Positions 36,814 to 46,012 of a stretch of 64,000 nt of DNA are shown here, in pieces. The notes beneath the pieces were generated by a model. That model worked only from the letters and a program-made list of their open reading frames with translations, made no database searches and was not told where the DNA came from. The DNA comes from CAVTJL01 sp963735065. Its GTDB lineage: Bacteria > Pseudomonadota > Alphaproteobacteria > Geminicoccales > Geminicoccaceae. Made by a program: the position numbers and the translations under genes. Each line of letters starts with the position of its first letter. Positions within the stretch are counted from its first letter, which is position 1. The stretch is taken from assembly GCA_963735065.1 (NCBI GenBank), contig CAVTJL010000005.1, forward strand, positions 12,389 to 76,388. Reading direction: 5' to 3'.

Positions 36814-37722
36814 CTAGATGAGCTCGCTCTCGCGCAGGCTCGACAGGCTGGGCGTGCCGAGGGCACCGCCGATGATGGCCGCGATGGCGCCGAGGATCAG
36901 GGCTGCCGCACCCCAAAGGGAGCCCGAGGAAACGGCGCTCGCCGTGTTGTCGGCCGCCTCCTTGGCGGTCGCCACCGCCTCATCCTTGGCGGCCGTCACC
37001 TTCTGCTCGAACTCCTGCAGCCGCTGCTGCGCCTCCTCCTGGCTGATCCCCGCCTGCTGGGCGATCAGCGACGTCGCCTGCTGCTTGGCCTGGTCGACAT
37101 TGCCGCTGCCCATCGCGATGTCACGCAGGTCGGCGAGGAGCTGCCGCTTGGCCTGATCGGGGCCCGGCTGCTGGCTCTGCGGCCTGAGGAGCGCCTCGGC
37201 CTGGCGCTCGAGGTTGGCGGTCGAGAGGCCCGTCTGGCTTGCGACCTCGGGTGCCGCCTGGCTGATGCCCTGGCCCGCCGCCGAGATGGCGTTGCCGACC
37301 ATGTGATAGGCGCCGCCCAGGATCCCGCCGACGGCGCTGGTCAGGAGGTAGACCGTGACGAGCAGGGTGATGGCCCAGCTCAGCAGGCCGTGCAGGGCGC
37401 CGTCGAGGCGCACGGGAATGCCGGCCAGCCGTGCTGCGACGTAGGCGCCGGCGATCGTCGCGATCAGGCTGCTCACGAGCCACCAGATGCCGCCGCCGAC
37501 GCTCAGGCTCGACGCCGAGGGCACGCCTGCGGCACCCGCGCCGACGTCGATCGTCGAGAGACCGATGCCGAGGCCGATCATCATCAGGACGAGCTGCACG
37601 GCGATCGCGAGCGCCACGCCAGCGAGCGCAGCACCCCATGATATTCGCCGCCAGGGCATCGTCGTCGGTGGCCGGGCGGGGGCGGTGCGTCCTTCCCGGT
37701 AAGATGCTGTCGAGGTGGCCAT
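36814..37722 (-). CDS. Membrane protein of unknown function with a coiled Gln/Ala-rich segment
   Basis: 302 residues from ATG 37722 (GAGAAG upstream). Three hydrophobic regions near the N-terminus (AALAGVALAIAVQLVLMMIG; GGIWWLVSSLIATIAGAYV; SWAITLLVTVYLLTSAVGG) are followed by ~100 residues rich in Gln, Ala and charged residues, likely helical (AISQ-type blocks such as AQQAGISQEEAQQRLQEFEQ). A last helix (GAAALILGAIAAIIGGALG) precedes the SLRESELI terminus. The layout resembles uncharacterised stress-associated membrane proteins of alphaproteobacteria, but I cannot name a family. It converges on the GlcG/HbpS gene across a terminator. Confidence 0.75.
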   Translation of the reverse strand: MATSTASYREGRTAPARPPTTMPWRRISWGAALAGVALAIAVQLVLMMIGLGIGLSTIDVGAGAAGVPSASSLSVGGGIWWLVSSLIATIAGAYVAARLAGIPVRLDGALHGLLSWAITLLVTVYLLTSAVGGILGGAYHMVGNAISAAGQGISQAAPEVASQTGLSTANLERQAEALLRPQSQQPGPDQAKRQLLADLRDIAMGSGNVDQAKQQATSLIAQQAGISQEEAQQRLQEFEQKVTAAKDEAVATAKEAADNTASAVSSGSLWGAAALILGAIAAIIGGALGTPSLSSLRESELI

Positions 37723-37903
37723 GGCCCGCTTCTCCGTTCTTATTGGATGCCCCATGGAGGGGCCAATTTCACAGAACGCGTGGCGGCTCGGGGTGTTCCG
37801 ATATTCCGGCAGCTCGCCCTTCCTGGCACGACCGGCTGCTCGGGGCGCGTCAGGGACGGCCGGGCATGTTTCAGAGCGCCGATGAAGCCTCGCTCAGCCG
37901 CGC

Positions 37904-38511
37904 TCAAGGTCGAGGTAGGAGCAGAGCATCGGCCAAGGCACCGGCATAGGCCTCGCTCGGCAGGGCTGGGCGCCCGAGAAGCGCAATCCCACCTGTAGCG
38001 ACGTCACGATCAGCTCGCCGGCCAGGGCCCTGGCCGCCTCGGATGCGCCGGGCAGCGCCTCCCGCATGAAGGCCTCGACGGCGGTGGCCGCCGACGCCCG
38101 TGCCTCTTGTGCCTCGGGCGCGTCGCGATAGAGGGGGGCCGCATCGCCGAGCGCCACGCGCATCAGGGCCTCGTCGCATTCCGAGCGGACGAAGGCATGG
38201 ACCAGGGCGCGCAGCCGCTCGAGCGGCGGCCTTGCGCCGTCCTCGAGGATGCCGCGCATCAACTCGCTCGTCTGCCGCCACTCGTCGCTCTGCAGGCGGA
38301 AGAGGATCGCCGCCTTGTTCGGGAAATACTGGTAGAGCGAGCCGACGCTGACGCCCGCCTTCTCGGCCACTCGGGCCGTCGTGAAGCGCTGGGCGCCCTC
38401 CTTCGCCAGAACCTGAGCCGCCGCCTCCAGGACGGCCGCCACGAGCCCTGCCGAGCGCGCCTGCTTGGGCTGCTTGCGCGAGGAGATGCGGGGGCTTGGT
38501 CGATCGGTCAC
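37904..38511 (-). CDS. TetR-family transcriptional regulator, C-terminal frameshift
   Basis: About 202 codons starting at a GTG (38511). Residues 15-65 are the TetR DNA-binding domain (VLAKEGAQRFTTARVAEKAG, VSVGSLYQYFPNKAAILFRL). The ligand-binding helices follow, ending ALAGELIVTSLQVGLRFSG. A one-base shift near 37960 then diverts the frame; reading across it gives the expected end ALPSEAYAGALADALLLPRP and a stop at 37904. Without correction it would end at 37894 with an unlike tail. It is divergent from a cyclase gene, and a 43-bp element between them is repeated before the following methyltransferase, so it most likely controls both. Confidence 0.82.
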
Positions 38512-38522
38512 GGCGCGGCGCT

Positions 38523-38565
38523 GCAATGCGACTAGGGGACCTGACGAACTAATCGTATTTTCCGG
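38523..38565. promoter_or_regulatory. Conserved 43-bp element, copy 1 (probable TetR operator)
   Basis: Matches 31 of 43 positions with 39914-39956, including GCAATGCGA at the left, GACGAA..AATCG in the middle and ATTTTC at the right, with identical internal spacing. It lies 12 bp before the tetR start and ends 40 bp before the cyclase ATG, in the divergent spacer. The right half is palindromic (CGAACTAATCG). Confidence 0.65.
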
Positions 38566-38605
38566 GCCGCCGCAAGGAGAGGCCTGCCCGGCACCAGAGA
38601 CCTGC

Positions 38606-39808
38606 ATGATGACACGGACCCTCGAGCCAAGCCCGATCCGCGAGCGCCCGGAGGCCGAGCCGCGAGACGGCGTCTTCGCCGCCATGAGCGAGGCCTGGTC
38701 GCGTCCGCCCTGAGCGGAGGCAGCGATCGCGACCTCGTGGCGCTTCTCGGCAGGATGCTGGTTGCCGCCGGCATCGACATCGCCGGCATCGAGATCGCCT
38801 GCGATGCGGTCGATCCGGAGCGGGCCCAGCACTTCCTCCGCTGGCGGTGGGATGCCGGCGGGAGGGAAGGGGAGCTCCTCGCCCAGGACCTCTTCATGAC
38901 CATGCTCCAGGGCGGCCTGCCGACGCTCCGCCTCGACGCCGACGGCGAGGCGTTCGCCCGCGTCAGGCGAAGCGGGGCGACGGATGCCCTGGCCTTCGCC
39001 AGCCATCTGGAGCCCGACGCGACGCTGGGCTTCTTCGACGACGTGATGACCCTCTTCGTCACCGGCCGGCGGGGCGGCTTCAGGCCGGCCGAGATCGACC
39101 TCCTGCATCGCGTGACGCCGGTCTTCGCGCTGGCGCTTGGCGCCCGGCTCAATGCCGACGCGGCACGGGTGCTGCTGCGGACCTATCTCGGCCAGGGCGC
39201 CGCGACCGCGCTGCTCGACGGCCGCGTGCATCTGGGCGAGGTCGAGACGATCCGGGCCGTGGTCATCTATTGCGACCTTGCGGGCTTCACCGCCCTCACC
39301 GAGCTCCTGGACGCCGCAACATTGGTGGCGATGCTGAACCTCTTCTTCGAGACCGTCACGCGGCCCGTGGCGCGCGCGGGCGGGCAGGTCTCGGGCCATG
39401 TGGGCGACGCCGTCGTCATGTACTTCCCGATCCCGGACGGCGAGAGCGAGCGCGCCGTCTGCGCAGGCGCGGTGAAGGCCGGCCTCGAAGGGCTCGAGGC
39501 CCTGGCGTCGCCGAGCGCTGCCGGTTTCCGCGGGCCGGCCGCACCCCTTCATGCCCGGGTGGGGATCGACCTGGGCCCGGTCGTGCACGGCAATATCGGC
39601 TCGGCGGGCCGGTTCTCGTTCACCATCATCGGCACGCCGGTGAACCGCGCGGCCCGCCTGCAGGCGCTGGCCAAGGACCTGGGTGCCGTGGTGCTGACGA
39701 CGGCCGCTCTGGCGGAGGCGGCGGGCGTGCGCTGGCGCGGCGTCGGCAGGCACCGGCTGAGAGGCCTCGAGAAAGCCCGTCGACCTCGATGGCGTTGCCA
39801 GAATCTGA
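38606..39808 (+). CDS. Adenylate/guanylate cyclase-type protein, two frameshifts
   Basis: A cytoplasmic class III nucleotide cyclase of about 400 codons. The N-terminal ~190 residues form a sensor-like region ending LLRTYLGQGAATALLDGRVH. The catalytic domain follows with metal-binding Asp in VVIYCDLAGFTALTELLD, the second Asp in GHVGDAVVMYFP, and the late motif FTIIGTPVNRAARLQALA. The start at 38606 places the gene 40 bp from the repeated regulatory element, as in the methyltransferase. A shift near 38705 separates EPRDGVFAAMSEAWS from LSGGSDRDLVALLGRMLV, and an extra A near 39772 hides the natural end (LEKPVDLDGVARI, stop at 39808). As written, the longest frame is 38737-39930. Confidence 0.75.
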
Positions 39809-39913
39809 GGCGCATCGCCCAAAGGCACCGCCGAGCCTCCAGCCGGGCGACCGTCCCGGCCGAGATTTTCCTGTTTTTTCAGCTCCCTGGTGGTGTCGTC
39901 GTGGCACGGCGCG

Positions 39914-39956
39914 GCAATGCGAATGGATAATGCGACGAATCAATCGCATTTTCTGG
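39914..39956. promoter_or_regulatory. Conserved 43-bp element, copy 2 (probable TetR operator)
   Basis: Contains a perfect inverted repeat AATGCGA (39929-39935) - 8 bp - TCGCATT (39944-39950), plus an extra AATGCGA at 39916-39922. Ends 40 bp before the methyltransferase ATG. See copy 1 at 38523-38565. Confidence 0.7.
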
Positions 39957-39996
39957 TTGGGCGCTGGGACGCGCTTCACCGACCCCGGAGACTCCG

Positions 39997-40653
39997 ATGA
40001 CCACCCTGAGCACCGATCCGCTCGCATCTCTCCTCGATCGCCTGTTCGCCGAGGCCGACGCGGCGTCGCCGGCGTCGAGCCCGGCGCTGGCCGATCTCTC
40101 CGCAGAGCAGCGGGAGCGCATGATGCGGAGCAAGACCGACTATCGCGACCTCTACGGCCGCCTGAAGGACCTCCCGCTCGCGGTCTCGCGCGAGACCGGC
40201 ACGCTGCTCTACATGCTGGCGCGCGGCTGCGCAGCCAGGACGATCGTCGAGTTCGGGACGTCGTTCGGCATCTCGACGCTGCACCTCGCAGCAGCCTTGC
40301 GCGACAATGGCGGCGGCCGCCTGATCACCTGCGAGTTCGAGCCCTCGAAGGTGGCCCGGGCGCAGGCGAACCTCACGGCCAGCAGGCTCGCCGCCCTCAC
40401 GAGGCCGGCGCGGGGACGCGCTCGAGACGCTGGGCATCGATCGCCCGACAGCACCTGCTGAAGCTCGACGCGCAAGGCGCTCTACCCCGAAATTCTGGGT
40501 CTCCTGGAGAGCCGGCTCAGGCCCGGCGCCTTCGTCGTTGCCGACAATGCGGACTTCAGCCCCGACTACCTGGCGCGTGTCCGCTCGCCCGCCGGCGGCT
40601 ATCTCTCGACGCCCTTCGCGGAGGACGTCGAGCTGTCCATGCGGCTCGGGTAG
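39997..40653 (+). CDS. Class I SAM-dependent O-methyltransferase, frameshifts in the C-terminal half
   Basis: About 218 codons. The SAM-binding motif is clear: AARTIVEFGTSFGISTLHLA near residues 79-98, followed by GGGRLITCEFEPSKVARAQA with the acidic residue that holds the ribose. The frame is lost near 40395-40410, recovers as GDALETLGIDRPT, is lost again near 40455, and continues to the stop at 40653 as ALYPEILGLLESRLRPGAFV, ADNADFSPDYL and LSTPFAEDVELSMRLG. The order and ending match small-molecule O-methyltransferases of the predicted YrrM/caffeoyl-CoA type. It shares its upstream element with the cyclase gene and is probably under the same TetR regulator. Confidence 0.75.
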
Positions 40654-40848
40654 GAGGCCGCCGACCGTCTGCTCCATCCGGGCGAGCCTCGATCACGGTG
40701 AGTTTGATCGCGAGAATTGGTCAGGCCACCTTGCCATCCGGCCGGAGTTTGATATGGACTCACTCGTAGAGTTCCAGAGGCCAAGCTGGTGGCCGGCTCA
40801 GCGCTCCAAGAGCGGCCGCGACAACAACCGGCGGGAGGGAGGCTAAGC

Positions 40849-41960
40849 ATGCCCGTGATGGCAAACGGCGTGACGAGACGAAGGATCCTGCAGGCGGGAG
40901 CAGGCTTGGCGGTGAGCGCCCCGGCGCTGTTGCGCCTGAGCCGGCCGGCGCTGGCGGCGGCGAGCGCCGACATTCCCGAGAAGCTGATCAAGGACGCTCA
41001 AGAAGAAGGCGCCATCAGTTACTATCACAACTCGGATATCAGCACGACTGCCAAGTGGACCGCGGCATTCTCGAAGAAATATAACATCGAGATGAAGAAC
41101 ATGCGGATGCCGAGCTATCCGCTGTTCGATCGATGGCTGAACGAGGAACGGATCGGGCGCCACATGGCCGACCTGATCCAGATTACCGACCCGACGCTCC
41201 TGAGCTACGCCAACAAGCAGGGCTTCGTGGCCGAGTATGTGCGCCGGCGGCGCCAACATCCCGGCCGATCTCCAGGAGGAGGGCGTCTGGTACGGGCTGT
41301 TCACCGATGCCATGGGCATCGGCTACAACCACAGCAAGGTGTCGCCAGAGGAAGAGAAGCTCATCGAGACGGGCGGCTGGGATGCCCTGACCGATCCGCG
41401 CTGGAAGGGCCGCTTCGGCACGGCGACACCCGCCTCGGGCGGCAGCTCTTATGCCTTCTGCTACATGTTCCTGGTCACGCTGCGCGACCAGTACGGCCCG
41501 GCCTTCTTCAAGAAGGAGGCGGCGAACAAGCCCGACATCTATGCGAGCAAGGCGCGCTGTTCGAGCGGCTGGCGGCCGGCGAGTACGCGCTCATGGACCA
41601 GGGCTCGGTCAACTCGCTCAGCACCTATTATCTGAAGGGTGCGCCGATCCGCTGGTCCTACCCGGCGCCGACGCCGATCGCGATGACCTCCCAGTCGGTC
41701 TGCAAGCACGCGCCGCACCCCACTGTGGCACGAAGGTGCCGGCCATGCCCAGCACGCACCGAGGACGAGGCCGATGATGGCAAGAAAGATCCAGCTTGCT
41801 CGTCATGCTGAGGGTCTCCCCGAGGGCGCCAGGACTGGTACGCGGAGGACTGGTTCCACGGGCCGACGAGCTCTACACGGCTATCTGAAGGATCGAGTTG
41901 CGAGAAGAAGCGGTATCGCGAGTGGAACGCGATTTGGTATCAGGGCGGTGCAAGGGCTGA
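40849..41960 (+). pseudogene. ABC importer substrate-binding protein, degraded
   Basis: Starts at ATG 40849 with GGGAGG upstream. A Tat signal (TRRRILQAGAGLAVSAPALL) leads into a Fe3+/thiamine/spermidine-type binding protein: IKDAQEEGAISYYHNSDIST, FDRWLNEERIGRHMADLIQI, then a shift near 41240 into VWYGLFTDAMGIGYNHSKVS and WDALTDPRWKGRFGTATPAS, a second shift near 41555 into ALFERLAAGEYALMDQGSVN and PIRWSYPAPTPIAMTSQSV. Beyond 41700 only broken pieces remain (EKKRYREWNAIWYQGG). The fold and operon position are those of AfuA/PotD-like proteins. At least four lesions make a working protein unlikely unless most are sequencing errors. Confidence 0.7.
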
Positions 41961-41978
41961 TCGTGGGCGGGGGGGGGC

Positions 41979-43602
41979 ATGACGCGGGTGATCTGCTGGT
42001 TTCTGGGCGGTGCTCGTGTGTGTGCTCGCCGGCTTCGTTCATCCGCTCGGACGGGGAGCTCGTGATGCCAGTCGACTTACGCTCGAGAAGCTGAGGCTGT
42101 TACAAGACGCTTCCCTACTCAAGACGCTGCTTGACGCTCATCATCGCCGGTGCCGTGGCCCTGCTGGCCACGGTGCTGGGCGTCGTGCTGGCCTGGCTCA
42201 CAGCCGTACCGACCTGCCCGCCAAGGGGACGATGGAGACTTGCATCATCGCCCCCCTCTTTCTTTCGCCCTTCATCGGCGCCATCGCCTGGCTGATCCTG
42301 GGCTCGGCGTGGGTGGGCCTCCTCAACGTCATCGCAGCGGAGCTTCTGGGGACGCAAGGGCCGGTGATCGACGTCGCCACGCCCACCGGCATCGTCCTGA
42401 TCATGGCGCTCTATTTCGTGCCTATGCCTATCTCACGTCGCCGCGGCGCTGCGGAACATGGACCCGGCGATGGAGGAGGCCTCTTACCTCAACGGCTCGG
42501 GTGTGCTGGGCACGGCGCTCCGGATCACCCTGCAGGTCGTGCGTCCTCCTTGATCTCGGCACTCTTCTTCATCTTCGTTCTGGACTGCGGCACCTTTGCC
42601 GTGCCGGCGTGCTGGACCGCAGCTCGCAGATCCGCTTCCTCGCCGTCGACATCTTCCAGGCCAGCGCCACTACCCGATCGATTACGGCACGTAGGCCGCG
42701 ATCGGCACGCTGCTCTTCTGCATCTAGGTGCTGGGCATCGCCGCCTATCGCTTCGCCTAGCGCGCCGCGCAGCGCTTCGTCAAGGTCACCGCGCGCGGCT
42801 ACCGCATCCGGCTAGTGCGGCTGAGGATCTGGAAGAGGCCGGTCGTAGGCCTCGTGGCGCTCACGTGCTTTCTAGATCGTCCTTCCCTACCTGGCCCTGC
42901 TCTACGCCCCTTCGCGCCGCCGGGCAGCGATCCGCTCGCACCAAGCTCTCGATCGCTTCCGCGCGCTCGGTCCTCACCGCGACCGAGGTGGCGGGCGCAC
43001 CTGGAACACCATCGAGGTGGGCCTGATCACCCCACCTTGTGCGTGGCGCTGGGTCTTCTCGTCGCCTATGCGGTGCGCCGGATGCGCGTGCGCGGCAGCA
43101 GGGCGCTCGACTATGTGACGATGTTCTCGATCGCGGTGCCGGGCATCGTCTTCGGCACGGGCGTCTTTTGGACCTACGTGCTCACCCGCTCTACGGCACG
43201 ATCTGGGTCCTGATCATCGCTTTTCTCGCCTCCTACATCCCCTTCGCCTACCGCATCTCGGACACGGCGCTGCTGCAGATCGACCGCTCGCTCGAGGAGG
43301 CCTCGGCGCTGTGCGGCGCCGGGCATCTGCGCACGATCGGCAAGATCACGCTGCAGCTGGCCAAGCCCGCGATGCTCTCGGCCTGGGTCATGGTCTTCAT
43401 CTTCTCGGTGCGCGAGATCAGCGCGGCCATCCTCCTGACCTCGTCCGACAACGTCGTCCTGTCCGTGCTCTCCTACAATTATCTCGACTATGGCGACGTG
43501 CCGAAGGCGGCCGTGGTGGGCCTTCTGCAGACGGTGCTGCTGGTCGTCGGCGTGGTCGCCGGGCGGCTGATCTTCCGCGTCCAGCTTTCAAAGCAAGTGT
43601 GA
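41979..43602 (+). pseudogene. ABC importer permease (AfuB/FbpB-like double-length), degraded
   Basis: Pieces of a two-module inner-membrane permease can be read in order in different frames: ALLATVLGVVLAWL, ETCIIAPLFLSPFIGAIAWL, VATPTGIVLIMALYFVP, SALFFIFVLDCGTFAVPA, then the second module MFSIAVPGIVFGTGVFWTYV, IIAFLASYIPFAYRISDTAL and the EAA-type loop SLEEASALCGAGHLRTIGKI. At least six frame changes occur, and two in-frame TAG codons (42725-42727 and 42758-42760) interrupt the linker between modules. Only the last 190 residues form a long clean frame. The substitutions to stop codons suggest real loss of function rather than base-calling alone. Confidence 0.75.
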
Positions 43603-43606
43603 GCCC

Positions 43607-44677
43607 GTGAGCGATCTGGTCGTCCAGGATCTCGTGGTCCGCTACGGCAGCGTCGTCGCCGTCGACCACATCTCATTCGCCGTGCAGGAGGGCGAGTTCA
43701 TCTCGCTGCTGGGCCCGTCGGGCTGCGGCAAGACGACGACCCTGCGCTGCGTCGCTGGCCTCGAAATCGGCCACCTCGGGCCTGATCCGGATCGGCGACC
43801 AGGTCGTGGCCGAGGACGGCCGCGAGACGCCGCCCGAGCGGCGGGGCGTCAACATGGTCTTCCAGTCCTATGCCGTCTGGCCGCACATGACGGTGTTCGA
43901 CAATGTGGCCTACGGCCTGCGCACGCGCGGCGTCGCCAAGGCGGAGATCCAGCGGCGGGTGGCGGAGGCGCTGCAGCTTGCCGGGCTCGAGGCGTACGGC
44001 GACCGCTACGGCACCGAGCTGTCGGGCGGCCAGCAGCAGCGCGTGGCCATGGCCCGCGCCGTTGTCACAGAGCCTGACCTGCTCCTCTTCGACGAGCCCC
44101 TCTCCAACCTCGAAGCGAGGCCTGCGCGAGCGGAAGCGCTTCGAGCTTTTGACCCTGCAGCGCCGGCTCGGCCGAACGTCCATCTATGTCACCCACGACC
44201 AGGCCGAGGCCATGGTCATGAGCGACGGCATCATCCTGATGAACCAGGGCAAGATCGTGCAGGAGAGCAACCCGCGCGACCTCTACGAGCGGCCCACCTC
44301 GCGCTTCGCCGCGGCCTTCGTCGGCAACGCCAACCTCCTGGACGGCCAGGTGACGGCCGAGCATGGCGACGGCTGGTACAGCGTCCGCCTCGAGGGCGGG
44401 CTCGAGCTGCGCGGCCGCGCCTCGGTCGCGGGCTGGCGGCCCGACGGCAAAGGCGAGGCGCTGGACGGCATCCGGCCCGAGCATATCGAGCCTGCCGCCG
44501 AGGGCTTCGCCGCCACGGTGACGCGGGTGAGCTATCTGGGGCTCCGCGCAGACCTGCGGATCGCCGCCGGCCCCCTGATGCTCCGCGCCACGGATGTCGC
44601 GGGAGCAGGTGGCCGAGGGTGCCCTGATGCGGCTGCGGGTCGATCCCGGCTGCGTCGTTCTCGTGCCGCGCGACTGA
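43607..44677 (+). pseudogene. ABC importer ATPase (FbpC/PotA-like), three frameshifts
   Basis: All ATPase motifs survive: Walker A LLGPSGCGKTTTLRCVAGLE, Q-loop MVFQSYAVWPHMTVFDN, signature ELSGGQQQRVAMARA, Walker B LLLFDEPLSNLEA and H-loop IYVTHDQAEAM, then a C-terminal TOBE-like domain (IRPEHIEPAAEGFAATVTRV). Frame shifts lie near 43772, 44117 and 44603; correcting them gives about 356 residues ending at 44677 (LMRLRVDPGCVVLVPRD). Start GTG at 43607, five bases after the permease stop. The gene would energise uptake of Fe3+, polyamine or a phosphonate-like compound. The type is pseudogene as written; status depends on whether the shifts are real. Confidence 0.75.
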
Positions 44678-44769
44678 ATGAGCAGGCGATCCCGCCTGCA
44701 AGCGCTCCCCTCCCGCGGGTGGGGACAGCGCCAGCTTTTGCCGCACAGCGTCGCCTAGGAGGCATCGTC

Positions 44770-45930
44770 ATGAGGATCACCAAGGTCGAGCCATTGATGG
44801 TCGACCGCTTCTGCTTCGCCCGCATCGAGACGGACAAGGGCATCACCGGCATCGGCGAATCGGGCACCTGGGGCCAGCTCGAGGCCAGCGCCACCGCGAT
44901 CACGAAGTATGCCGAGTACCTGGTCGGCAAGGACCCGCGCACCATCGAGCACCACTGGAACGTGATGCTGCGCGCCAACCACTTCACCGGCGGCGCCATC
45001 AACGGTGCCGTCTCGGCGATCGACATCGCCCTCTGGGACATCAAGGGCAAGCACTACGGCGTGCCCGTCTACGAGCTCCTGGGCGGCAAGATGCGCGACA
45101 AGGCGCGGCTCTATGCCCATGCCAAGGGCCGCACCCGGGAAGCGCTGATCGAGGAGGCGGTGCGGCTCAAGGAGGACGGCTTCACCGCGCTGGGCCACCT
45201 CAACCCGCTGCTCGATGAGGACGAGACCACCCCCTACTACAAGAGCCACGCCCAGAAGATCGAGGACGCGGCCGAGACCATCCGCCTGATCCGCGAGGCG
45301 GTGGGCCCCTCGGTCGATCTCTGCGTCGAGATCCACCGCCGCATGACGCCGCCCGAGGCGGTGGCGCTGGCCCGCGCCATCGAGCCCTACAAGCCCATGT
45401 TCTTCGAGGACCCGCTGCGGCCCAACGATCCGGACGCCATGGGCTGGGTGGCAGACCACATCCACATCCCGGTCGCCACCGGCGAGCGGTTCTTCAGCAT
45501 CTTCCAGTTCCAGACGCTCTTGAACCGGCGGGCCGTCGCCTATCTGCGGCCCGATGTCTGCCTCTGCGGCGGCATCACGGGTGCCAAGAAGATCGCGGCC
45601 ATGGCCGAGGCCAACGACTGCTCGATCGTGCCGCACAACCCGCTCTCGATCGTCAGCACGGCGGCCTGCCTGCAGATCGCGGCCTGCATCCCCAACTTCT
45701 CGATCCAGGAATACCCGACGCGCACGCCGGAGCTGGACGGCGGCAACACGGCGGTGCTGGGTGCCGGCCTCGCGACCGGCCTCGCCGATCACGAGGGCGG
45801 CTTCGTCAGGATCCCCGAGGGCCCCGGCATCGGCCTCGAGCTCGTGCCGGACGTCGAGAAGAAGTTCCCGCCGCGCCCGCGCAAGATCGCCATGCGGCCC
45901 CACCTCGACGGCAGCGTCGTCGACATGTGA
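44770..45930 (+). CDS. Enolase-superfamily acid-sugar dehydratase (mannonate/galactonate dehydratase-like)
   Basis: 386 residues, intact, ATG 44770 with AGGAGG nine bases upstream. Enolase-superfamily features: an N-terminal cap (IGESGTWGQLEASATAITKY), and a barrel with metal ligands in VDLCVEIHRRM, MFFEDPLRPND and VATGERFF, and a catalytic His in IVPHNPLSIVS. The EIHRRMTPPEA segment is characteristic of the mannonate/galactonate dehydratase group, which removes water from aldonic acids to give 2-keto-3-deoxy acids. It follows the damaged ABC importer and could have used an imported acid sugar. It is the only undamaged gene of that block. Confidence 0.88.
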   Translation: MRITKVEPLMVDRFCFARIETDKGITGIGESGTWGQLEASATAITKYAEYLVGKDPRTIEHHWNVMLRANHFTGGAINGAVSAIDIALWDIKGKHYGVPVYELLGGKMRDKARLYAHAKGRTREALIEEAVRLKEDGFTALGHLNPLLDEDETTPYYKSHAQKIEDAAETIRLIREAVGPSVDLCVEIHRRMTPPEAVALARAIEPYKPMFFEDPLRPNDPDAMGWVADHIHIPVATGERFFSIFQFQTLLNRRAVAYLRPDVCLCGGITGAKKIAAMAEANDCSIVPHNPLSIVSTAACLQIAACIPNFSIQEYPTRTPELDGGNTAVLGAGLATGLADHEGGFVRIPEGPGIGLELVPDVEKKFPPRPRKIAMRPHLDGSVVDM

Positions 45931-46012
45931 GGACCGCCGGGCCCTCTTCCGCGCCGCCCGCGGTAGGGGGCCCCGCCGGGCCCGCACATCGGGCTCGGGC
46001 CCGGGAGGAGCC

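Noticed and set aside
38530..39828. The minus-strand frame extending tetR upstream to 39828
   Set aside because: The extension is antisense to the cyclase, and the TetR domain begins at 38511.
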